The translations under genes were made by a program, and so were the position numbers. Positions 25,692 through 34,100 of a stretch of DNA of 64,000 nucleotides are shown piece by piece (positions within the stretch are counted from its first letter, which is position 1; every line of letters starts with the position of its first letter). This DNA is from Streptomyces sp. HNM0575 (GTDB lineage: Bacteria; Actinomycetota; Actinomycetes; Streptomycetales; Streptomycetaceae), in NCBI RefSeq assembly GCF_012726265.1, contig NZ_JAASAG010000009.1, positions 1 through 64,000 of the forward strand, in the 5' to 3' direction. The notes beneath the pieces were generated by a model. It made no database searches. It had not been told where the DNA came from and saw nothing but the letters and a program-made list of their open reading frames with translations.

Positions 25692-25901
25692 TCAGTGCCC
25701 CAGCATTCCGGCCACGGACGACGCCTGTGCGACCACCGCATGCACCGCGCCGGACGCGATGGCGAGTACGGCGGCCAGTGGCAGCACCATGGCGGCGGCC
25801 ACCAGCGGATGGCGGCGCTCGCTGCCACGGGTGCCGAAGGCGGCCAGCGCCGCCAGTCGTACCCGCGCCCCGCGTGCCCCGCGCTCTGCCGTGTGCGCCA
25901 T
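25692..25901 (-). CDS. Small membrane protein
   Basis: 69 residues from ATG 25901, with AGGAG six bases upstream. A basic N terminus precedes one long hydrophobic helix (LVAAAMVLPLAAVLAIASGAVHAVV) and a short tail. It is followed by a strong terminator, which supports a real transcript. Function unknown; it could be an uncleaved signal-anchored peptide. Confidence 0.6.
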   Translation of the reverse strand: MAHTAERGARGARVRLAALAAFGTRGSERRHPLVAAAMVLPLAAVLAIASGAVHAVVAQASSVAGMLGH

Positions 25902-26514
25902 GGTCCGCTCCTGTCTTCTCCCCCGGGGCGGCGGACGACTGACCTCGGGGGACGAGTGCTTCGCCCGCCGCTTGCAAGAAGACTAGGCGGGGCCGCCGGA
26001 CGGGGCGTCATGCCCGCGTACCGACTGCGGGGCCTCCCCCAGGATGACGGCGGGGTCCGCCGGATACTCCCCAGGGTGGAGGAGTGGGCCTCCGGTACCG
26101 GGGTCTTCCCCGAGGGGAACCGTGGCGGCGGCTGTGGGCAGGGCCTCCTGCGTACGCGCATGGACGGGAACGTGCGGAGGGCGGGGCATCGGCTGCGTGC
26201 ACAGGTGACATCCCTCACCGCTGATGCGCCGCCGGCGCGCTCTCGTACCCCCAACTCCCGTCGCGTGGCCGTGCGTAGGCTCCCACCCGTGCCGTCCCCC
26301 GACGGTGCCGCTCGTCCGCCGCGCCTTCCGCGCTGCCGTCAAGTCGCCGTGGGCGGGCGGGCGTTGACCATTGGGGTGAGGCTTCCGGGCGGGCAGCGGC
26401 GCAAGTTGGGGCCCGCGGGCTCCGGGCGCCGGGTCGTGGCGATACGACGGCGCCGCGTGCGCGGCCTGTCGTCGCCCCGTGGCGGCAGTCCGTAAGCTGT
26501 GCCTCGTCAGACGG
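25902..26514. other. Gene-free region upstream of the Ser/Thr kinase
   Basis: About 600 bp without a supportable gene. Open frames on both strands here are Arg/Pro-rich and lack ribosome sites. The right end leads into the structured kinase leader. The promoters for the leftward small gene and the rightward kinase should lie here. Confidence 0.55.
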
Positions 26515-26602
26515 ACGCGCTAGAGAACGATCAGGGCACCGCCCTCCCGGTCCGGCTGGGAGTCTCCCCGCCGAAGGCAGGGAAGGCCCGACACCTCAGG
26601 CA
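26515..26602 (+). promoter_or_regulatory. Glycine-riboswitch-like leader before the Ser/Thr kinase
   Basis: The leader carries three landmarks of the glycine aptamer in the right order: TAGAGAACG at 26521-26529, CGCCGAAGG at 26569-26577 followed by a purine run, and CTCAGGCA at 26595-26602. A GC-rich stem (CCTCCCGG/CCGGCTGGGAG) sits between the first two. Only one aptamer is present. The ribosome site AGGGGAAG starts right at the 3' end of the element, nine bases from the ATG, so control would be translational. The call rests on motif recall, not on a covariance search. Confidence 0.45.
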
Positions 26603-26611
26603 GGGGAAGAC

Positions 26612-28477
26612 ATGGCGATGATGCGGCTCCGACGCGAGGATCCGCGAGTCGTCGGCTCGTTCAGGCTGCACCGGCGGCTGGGCGCGGGCGGGATGGGTGT
26701 GGTGTATCTCGGTTCGGACCGGCGGGGGCAGCGGGTCGCGCTGAAGGTGATCCGTCCGGATCTGGCGGAGGACAACGAGTTCCGGTCACGCTTCGCGCGC
26801 GAGGTCTCGGCGGCGCGCCGCATCCGGGGCGGATGTACGGCCCGTCTGGTGGCCGCGGACCTGGAGGCGGACCGGCCGTGGTTCGCCACGCAGTACGTGC
26901 CCGGGCCGTCGCTGCACGACAAGGTGACGGACTCGGGTCCGCTGCCGGCCAGCCAAGTGGCGTCCATCGGGGCGTCGTTGGCGGAGGGGCTGGTCGCCGT
27001 GCACGAGGCCGGTGTCGTCCACCGGGATCTGAAGCCGTCGAACATCCTGCTCTCGCCCAAGGGCCCGCGCATCATCGACTTCGGCATCGCCTGGGCCACG
27101 GGCGCGAGCACTCTCACGCACGTGGGCACGGCGGTGGGCTCCCCCGGGTTCCTCGCGCCCGAGCAGGTGCGCGGGGCGCTGGTGACGCCCGCCACGGACG
27201 TCTTCGCCCTCGGAGCGACGCTGGCGTACGCGGCGACGGCCGACTCCCCCTTCGGACAGGGCAGTTCGGAGGTGATGCTCTATCGGGTCGTACACGAGGA
27301 GCCGCAGCTGGAGAGCGTGCACGCGGCGCTCGCCCCGCTCATCCACGCGTGTCTGGTGAAGGCGCCCGAGGACCGTCCGAGCCCGCTTCAGCTCTCACTG
27401 CGGCTGAAGGAGATCGCGGCGCGCGAGGCGCGGGGTCCGGCGGAGCAGCCGGGCGGTGCGGACGGTACGGAGCGTACGGGCGGGATGGGACCGACGGGCG
27501 GCGGCGCAGGCGGCGCAGGCGGCCCGAACGGTGCGGGCGCACGTCCCACCTCTGCCGGAGGGACGGCCTCCGGCGGCGCCGGGGCGGCGGCCTCGCGTCC
27601 GTCCTCCACCAGGGCCGGCGGCCCGCGCACCGGCTCCAACAGGCCGCCCGCGTCGGCGGGTTCGGCGGGGCCGGGCGCTTCCGCGGGACAAGGCGGCGGC
27701 GCCGGTACGGCGGGAGCCGGTGGGCGCGGCAGGTCCGTTCCGCCGTCGAGGCCCGGTGACCGCTCCCGGCTGCGGCGTACCGGTGACCGGGGGCGGCAGC
27801 GGCCCGAGACCGCTCGTCAGGAGAGGCACCACGAGCACCACCGCAACCACAGGGACCCGAGGGAGCACCGGGATCCCCGGGACCACGGCGACCCGGGCGG
27901 CGCGGCCGGGACCGGGGGCTCGCCGGGTGCCTCTTCGGACACAGGGAGCCATGGCGGGGCGTCCCGACCCTCGGCGTCGCGTCCCGGCGACCGTGCGAAA
28001 GGCGCCGGCTCGAAAGGCGCCGGCTCGAAGGGCGCCAAGAACTCGAAGGGGCATCAGGTTCCGCGTACCGCCACGCGGGCGGGCGCGGGCGACGCCGCGG
28101 GGCGCGGCGGCCGGGCCAGGCGCCCGGCGGGCACGGGAGGGCGTGATCACGGCCAGGGTCCGGTGCGGCGCGGTGCCGACCGGCGGCTGCTGCGGCAGCG
28201 GCTCGTGGTGTTCGTGACGGTGACCGTGCTGGTGGCGCTGGGGATCGCGGCGGCCCAGGGTTGTCAGGGGCCCACGCGCGGCCTGGGCGGGAGCGACGGC
28301 CGTCCGGCGAGTCCGGGGGCCGCGGCTCCGGCGGACCCGGGCGCGGTTCCCGGCAGCCCGGCCGCTCGGGCGGTCCTGTCGGCTCCGGCCCAAGAGGCAG
28401 GCGTACAGGGAGAGTTCGCGGCTCCCTCGCCGGTCCCGCACCGCGTGCCGCCGGGGTACGCGGCTGTCCGGGGCTGA
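26612..28477 (+). CDS. Membrane-bound Ser/Thr protein kinase
   Basis: 621 residues. The Hanks-type kinase domain (about 15-270) is complete: glycine loop LGAGGMGVVYLG (23-34), K45 in VALKVI, HRDLKPSN (137-144) with D139, DFG at 156-158, and APE at 182-184. A ~250-residue Gly/Pro/Ala/Ser linker with a His-Arg patch follows. One membrane helix (RLVVFVTVTVLVALGIAAA, near 530-550) comes next, and a ~70-residue Pro/Ala-rich outer tail without PASTA repeats ends the protein. The missing sensor domain sets it apart from PknB. GGGGAAG gives the start, and two further ATGs lie within four codons. Confidence 0.93.
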   Translation: MAMMRLRREDPRVVGSFRLHRRLGAGGMGVVYLGSDRRGQRVALKVIRPDLAEDNEFRSRFAREVSAARRIRGGCTARLVAADLEADRPWFATQYVPGPSLHDKVTDSGPLPASQVASIGASLAEGLVAVHEAGVVHRDLKPSNILLSPKGPRIIDFGIAWATGASTLTHVGTAVGSPGFLAPEQVRGALVTPATDVFALGATLAYAATADSPFGQGSSEVMLYRVVHEEPQLESVHAALAPLIHACLVKAPEDRPSPLQLSLRLKEIAAREARGPAEQPGGADGTERTGGMGPTGGGAGGAGGPNGAGARPTSAGGTASGGAGAAASRPSSTRAGGPRTGSNRPPASAGSAGPGASAGQGGGAGTAGAGGRGRSVPPSRPGDRSRLRRTGDRGRQRPETARQERHHEHHRNHRDPREHRDPRDHGDPGGAAGTGGSPGASSDTGSHGGASRPSASRPGDRAKGAGSKGAGSKGAKNSKGHQVPRTATRAGAGDAAGRGGRARRPAGTGGRDHGQGPVRRGADRRLLRQRLVVFVTVTVLVALGIAAAQGCQGPTRGLGGSDGRPASPGAAAPADPGAVPGSPAARAVLSAPAQEAGVQGEFAAPSPVPHRVPPGYAAVRG

Positions 28478-28522
28478 GCCCCCGCGGCGCCGTCCCCGCG
28501 TCAGCGCGGTGCCGTTCCCGCG

Positions 28523-29329
28523 TCAGCTCCTCGTCACGGCGTAGAAGGCGACGGCCGCGGCCGCCCCGACGTTGAGCGAGTCCACACCGTGTGCCATCGG
28601 GATGCGGACGTGTTCGTCGGCGGCACTCAGGGCCCGCCTCGTCAGCCCCTCCCCCTCGGCGCCGAGCAGCAGCGCCACCCGGGCGGGGCGGTGCGCGAGG
28701 GCCTCGTCGAGCGGCACGGCGTCCGCGTCCGGGGTGAGCGCCAGCAGCGGGAAGCCCGCGTCGCGTACGGACTCCAGGCCCTGCGGCCAGCTGCCGAGCC
28801 GTGCGTACGGTACGGAGAAGACCGCGCCCATCGACACCTTCACGGAGCGGCGGTACAGGGGGTCCGCGCACGACGGTGAGAGCAGCACGCCGTCCATGCC
28901 GAGCGCGGCGGCGCTGCGGAATATCGCGCCGATGTTGGTGTGGTCGTTGACCGCCTCCATGATCACGACGCGTCGTGCCGCGCTCAGCACGTGCTCCGGG
29001 GCGGGCAGGGGCCTGCGTTCCATGGAGGCGAGCGCACCGCGGTGCACGTGGTACCCGGTGACCTGCTCGGCCAGCGAGGGGCTCACGACGTACGCCGGTG
29101 CGGGCGACTCGTCGAGTACGTCCCGCATGACGGGGACCCACTTCTCGGACAGCAGCATCGAACGCATCCGGTAACCGGCCTGCGCCGCGCGGCGGATGAC
29201 CTTCTCGCCCTCAGCGATGAACAGCCCCTCGGCCGGTTCGCGTCTGCGGCGCAGCTCGACGTCGGTGAGGCCCGTGAAGTCGGACAGGCGGGGGTCGGCG
29301 GGGTCGTCGACGGGGATGACGTCGGCCAC
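28523..29329 (-). CDS. SpoU/TrmH-family RNA 2'-O-methyltransferase
   Basis: 268 residues from GTG 29329. The SPOUT knot motifs are clear: motif 1 EAVNDHTNIGAIFRSAAALG, motif 2 ALLLGAEGEGLTRRALSAAD and motif 3 IPMAHGVDSLNVGAAAAV. The N-terminal ~90 residues form the L30e-like RNA-binding domain. It should transfer a methyl from AdoMet to a ribose in rRNA or tRNA; the target cannot be read. It starts 11 bp after cobA in the same direction, so the two are probably cotranscribed. Confidence 0.92.
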   Translation of the reverse strand: MADVIPVDDPADPRLSDFTGLTDVELRRRREPAEGLFIAEGEKVIRRAAQAGYRMRSMLLSEKWVPVMRDVLDESPAPAYVVSPSLAEQVTGYHVHRGALASMERRPLPAPEHVLSAARRVVIMEAVNDHTNIGAIFRSAAALGMDGVLLSPSCADPLYRRSVKVSMGAVFSVPYARLGSWPQGLESVRDAGFPLLALTPDADAVPLDEALAHRPARVALLLGAEGEGLTRRALSAADEHVRIPMAHGVDSLNVGAAAAVAFYAVTRS

Positions 29330-29340
29330 GTACGGTCCCG

Positions 29341-30771
29341 TCAGCTTCCGGAGCCCGTACCGGTACCGCCGCCGGAGCGGGAGCCGGAGCCCGTGCTGGA
29401 ACCGGACCCGGAACCCGAACCCGGCCCGCCGCCGGAACCGGACCCGGAACCGCCGTCGGTACCGGACCCGCCGCTCGTGTCCGTTCCCGAGCGGGCCTCC
29501 GCCTCCTCCGGCGCGGTACCTCCGACGGACACCACGTCTCCGATCACGACGACCGCCGGCGGACGTACCTCCTCCGCGGCTGCCCGCTCCGCCACCGTCG
29601 CCAGCGTGGCGTCCACGCGCCGCTCCCCCGCGGTCGTGCCCTCCTGCACGACGGCGACGGGCGTGTCCGCGTCCCTGCCGTGCCGCATCAGGGTCTCGGC
29701 GATGGCGCCGAGACGTTCCACGGCCATCATCAGCACGAGCGTGCCGCGCAGCCGCGCCAGCGCCGGCCAGTCGACGAGCGAACTCGGGTCGTCGGGGGCG
29801 ACATGGCCGCTGACCACCGTGAACTCGTGGGCGACTCCGCGGTGGGTGACGGGGATGCCGACCGCGCCCGGCACGCTCACGGCGCTGGTGATGCCCGGCA
29901 CGACCGTGACCTGGACGCCCGCCTCCGCGAGCTGCCGTGCCTCCTCCATTCCGCGCCCGAACACGAACGGATCGCCGCCCTTGAGCCGTACGACGGATCT
30001 GCCGGCCTTCGCGTGCTCCACGAGGGCGTCGTTGATGGCCTCCTGCGCCATGGCACGCCCGTAGGGGATCTTGGCCGCGTCGATCACCTCGACGTGCGGC
30101 GGCAGTTCGGACAGCAGGTCGCGCGGCCCGAGTCGGTCGGCGACGACGACGTCCGCCTCGGCGAGCAGCCGGCGGCCCCGCACCGTGATCAGCTCGGGGT
30201 CTCCGGGGCCGCCGCCGACGAGGGCGACTCCCCCGCCGCGGCCGCGGCGCCGGGGCGCCGCGAGGGTGCCGTTGTGCAGTCCCTCGACGACGGCGTCGCG
30301 CACGGCGGCCGAGCGGCGCGGATCGCGTCCGGTGAGGACGGCGACCGTGACGCCCTCGCTCTGGCCGGTGGCCGGGGTCCAGGCCGTCGCCGCCGAAGCG
30401 TCGTCGCTACGTACGCACCACACGCGGCGGGACTCGGCCTCGGCCGACGCGGCCGTGTTGGTCGCCGGGTCGTCGGTGGCGATCAGCGCGTACCAGGCGT
30501 CTTCCAAGTCGCCGTCGGCGTACGGGCGGCGCAGCCACGTCAGTTCGCCTGCGTCGGCCATGGCCTCGACGGAAGCGGTCACGGCGGGGGCGATCAGCAG
30601 CACGTCCGCGCCCGCGGCCAGCAGCGTGGGCAGTCGCCGCTGGGCGACGCTGCCGCCGCCGACCACCACGACCCGGCGCCCGGTGAGGCGCAGTCCCACG
30701 GGATAGGCGGGGCGTTCGGTCCCGGAGTCGGACTGGGGAGCGGTGCCGGTTCCGGGCACGGACTCGGACAT
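29341..30771 (-). CDS. cobA: Uroporphyrinogen-III C-methyltransferase fused to precorrin-2 dehydrogenase
   Basis: 476 residues. The N-terminal ~175 residues are the CysG-B type precorrin-2 dehydrogenase, with the NAD loop RRVVVVGGGSVAQRRLP. The C-terminal core is SUMT: VALVGGGPGDPELITVRG, VVRLKGGDPFVFGRG and VVPGITSAVSVPG. It makes precorrin-2 for cobalamin and can pass it to sirohydrochlorin. The last ~50 residues are pure Gly/Ser/Thr repeats (SGSGSGGGPGSGSGSGSS), an odd disordered tail encoded by degenerate repeats at about 29345-29480. It sits downstream of bluB-cobT on the same strand. Confidence 0.93.
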   Translation of the reverse strand: MSESVPGTGTAPQSDSGTERPAYPVGLRLTGRRVVVVGGGSVAQRRLPTLLAAGADVLLIAPAVTASVEAMADAGELTWLRRPYADGDLEDAWYALIATDDPATNTAASAEAESRRVWCVRSDDASAATAWTPATGQSEGVTVAVLTGRDPRRSAAVRDAVVEGLHNGTLAAPRRRGRGGGVALVGGGPGDPELITVRGRRLLAEADVVVADRLGPRDLLSELPPHVEVIDAAKIPYGRAMAQEAINDALVEHAKAGRSVVRLKGGDPFVFGRGMEEARQLAEAGVQVTVVPGITSAVSVPGAVGIPVTHRGVAHEFTVVSGHVAPDDPSSLVDWPALARLRGTLVLMMAVERLGAIAETLMRHGRDADTPVAVVQEGTTAGERRVDATLATVAERAAAEEVRPPAVVVIGDVVSVGGTAPEEAEARSGTDTSGGSGTDGGSGSGSGGGPGSGSGSGSSTGSGSRSGGGTGTGSGS

Positions 30772-31164
30772 GCGGGTGCGGCTCCTCGTGTTGCTGTTGC
30801 GGAACTGGCCGCTGCGGCGCTGGAGCGGCGTGTACGTGCGGGGCGGACGGAGTGCGTGGCCGGAGAGGCACGGCGGTCCGCCGGTGTGCGGGGTGTGTGG
30901 TGTGCGGGGTGTCTGGCGGCCGGGGTGCGCGACTGTCCGGGCGCCGCCGCCCGGCGGACCCGCACGGACTGCCGCGGACAGCCTATGGCGCCGGGACCGC
31001 GGCCGCTGTTCCGCGGATCACTGCGCGGCCTCGTACGCACGCGGTTTCGCGGATACGGCCGCGCACCGGCCCGGCCGGATCGGCACCGGCGGCGCCCGGC
31101 ACTGGCGCCACCGGCCCGGCCGCGCGCGGCTGCGCCCGGGCCACGCGTCCGCCGGTCCGGCCCG
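30772..31164. other. Gene-free region between cobA and the bluB-cobT fusion
   Basis: About 390 bp. No gene is supportable. It contains two copies of GTGTGCGGGGTGT near 30891-30922 and several GC-rich inverted repeats. I looked for cobalamin-riboswitch landmarks and did not find them. Confidence 0.55.
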
Positions 31165-34100
31165 TCAGCCCTTCCCGGTCACGCCCGCCGAGTCGAACGT
31201 CGCGACCTCGTGCATGGCGCGCGCCGCGCTCTGCACCATCGGCAGCGCCAGCAGCGCCCCGGTGCCCTCGCCGAGCCGCAGGTCGAGATCGACCAGCGGG
31301 CGCAGGCCCAGCTTGGTGAGCGCCGCCACGTGTCCGGGCTCGGAGCTGCGGTGCCCGGCGATGCACGCGGCCATCGCCTCGGGGGCGATGCAGCGCGCGA
31401 CCAGGGCGGCGGCGCCCGCGCTCACGCCGTCGAGGATCACGGGCGTACGCAGGGAGGCGCCGCCGAGGATGAGGCCGACCAGGGCGGCGTGTTCGAGGCC
31501 GCCGACGGCCGCGAGCATGCCCAGCGGATCCTCCGGATCGGGCTGGTGCACCTCCAGGGCCCGGCGTACGACGTCGACCTTGCGGGCGTGCGTCTCGTCG
31601 TTGATGCCCGTACCGCGGCCGGTCACCTCGGACGCGTCCGCGCCGGTGCAGGCCGCGACGAGCACGGCCGAAGCCGTGGTGTTGGCGATGCCCATCTCGC
31701 CGGTGAGAAGCGCCCTGTTGCCGGCCGCGACCAGGTCGCGTGCCGTCTCGATGCCGACCTCCAGGGCCCGCAGCGCATCCTCGCGCGTCATCGCCGGACC
31801 CTGCGTCATATCGGCCGTGCCGGGCAGGACCTTGCGGGGCAACAGGCCCGGCGTGGCTGGGAGTTCGCTGGCCACGCCCACATCCACGACGCAGACCTCG
31901 GCGCCGACCTGGGTCGCGAACGCGTTGCAGACGGCGCCGCCCCCGAGGAAGTTGGCCACCATCTGGGCCGTGACCTCCTGCGGCCACGGGGTGACGCCCT
32001 GGGCGTGCACACCGTGGTCCGCGGCGAAGATGGCGACGGCGGCAGGTTCCGGAAGCGGCGGCGGGCACTTGCGCGACAGCCCGCACAGCTGCGCGGAGAT
32101 GATCTCCAGCATCCCGAGCGCACCCGACGGCTTGGTCATGCGCTTCTGCCGCTCCCACGCCTCGCCGAGCGCCTTGGCGTCCAGCGGGCGGATGGCGGCG
32201 ACGGTGTCGGAGAGCAGGTCCTGCGGCTCCGAACCGGGCAGCACCCGGCGTCCGTACGACTCCTCGTGCACCACCCAGGACAGCGGGCGGCGCTTGGACC
32301 AGCCCGCCTGCGCCAGTTCGGGCTCGGGCGGGAACTCGTCCACGTACCCGACGCACAGATACGCCACGACCTCCAGATGCTCGGGCAGCTCCAGCGCGCG
32401 CACCATCTCGCGCTCGTCGAAGAAGCTGACCCAGCCGACGCCGAGCCCCTCGGCGCGTGCCGCCAGCCACAGGTTCTCCACGGCGAGCGCGGAGGAGTAC
32501 GGGGCCATCTGCGGCTGAGTGTGGCGGCCGAGGGTGTGCCGCCCGCCGCGGGTCGGATCGGCGGTGACGACGATGTTGACCGGGGTGTCGAGGATCGCCT
32601 CGATCTTCAGTTCCTTGAACTGCTTCGCGCGTGCCTTCGGCAGCGACTCGGCGTACGCATGGCGCTGGCGCTCGGCCAGTTCGTGCATGGCACGCCGGGT
32701 CTCCTCGGAGCGGATGACGACGAAGTCCCAGGGCTGGGAGTGGCCGACGCTGGGCGCGGTGTGGGCCGCTTCGAGTACGCGCAGCAGCACCTCGTGCGGG
32801 ATGGGGTCGGGGCGGAAGCCGTTGCGGATGTCGCGGCGTTCACGCATCAGGCGGTGTACGGCTTCGCGCTCTTCGTCCGCGTAGCCGGGCGCCGGAGGGC
32901 CCTCGGGTGCGGTGACGGCGTCCTCGGGGCCGTCGGCGTCCTCGGGGCCCGCGGGCTCCACGGGGTCTGCGGAATCCGCGAGTTCGGCGGGGATTGCCGT
33001 TTCCGCGGGGTCGGCGGGGTCGGCGAGCTCCGCCGGTTCGACGGCCCGTGCGGGGGCCTCGGCTCCGGGCTCGGGGGTGGTGCCGGAGTCGGGGGCGGTG
33101 CCGGGTTCGGCCTGTGCCGCGGGCTCGGTCTCTGCTTGTGTCTTCTCTTCGGCCACCGGGCCAGTGTCCGCCTCGGGCCCGGTGGCGGGAAGCGGTCCGT
33201 CGGGCACCGGTGAAGGCTCATGGAGGGCGGGCACGCCTGCGGCGTCCGCACCCTCGGTCCCGCTCGCGCTCTCTACGGCCGAGCCTTGGGGAGCCGGGTC
33301 TTCCGGCACAGCCTGGGCTTCCTCGCTTATGTGAACGGCGGGGACCGGCGGAACCGCCTCCTGTCCGGGCTGCGCGTCCACGGGCGCCGGGGCCTCGGGA
33401 GTGGTGGCGGACCGAGTGGACGCGTCGACGGGCCCGGCGGCCGGGGTCTCCCCTGCGGCGGGCATCTCCCCTGCGACGGGGGGCTGTTCAGCCACGGGGG
33501 GCTCCTCTGCGACCACGCTCTCCTGTCCGCCTTCCGCCTCCGTACGCTCCTGCGCACGGTCCTGCTCTTCCTGCTGCGGGCTGCGTGCACCGGCCTGGGC
33601 CTGCTGCTCGGGCGACCCTGGCGCCCCGGCACGGCGGCTGTGCTGCGCGGGGATGGCGACCGCCTCGGGGAGCGGGCCCGGGGCCCCTCCCGCGGCGGCG
33701 TCCGAGTCCCCTCCCGTGGGCGGGTTCTCCGCGGCTGCCGACTCGACGCCCTGCTGCTGTGCGGGGATCCTCGCCGTGTCCGCCGCGGACGCGGGGGCCT
33801 GCGCGGCCGGGCCCGTCTCCGCCGAACCGTCGACGTCGCCGTCGATCGGGCCGCCGTTCTCCTGCTGTTGGGGCTCGATGGCCTCCACCGCGGTCGAACC
33901 CGGCGAGGAGACCCACGTGTTGCCGGTGCTGTTGCTCTCGCTGGCGCTCTCTTCCTTAGCGCGGCGCCGCCGCCTGCGTCCGCCGCCGGTACGGGAGGCG
34001 GCGGGCTGTCCGTCCGCCACACCGGGCTCCTCCTGCCCGCCGTTCTCCAACTGGGCACCGTTCCCGCCCTGTTGCCCCCCGGCAGCCGGTGTTCCGGGCG

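Noticed and set aside
25983..26342. Leftward 119-codon frame before the kinase
   Set aside because: Pro/Gly/Arg/His-rich composition, no ribosome site, and no domain pattern; treated as noncoding.
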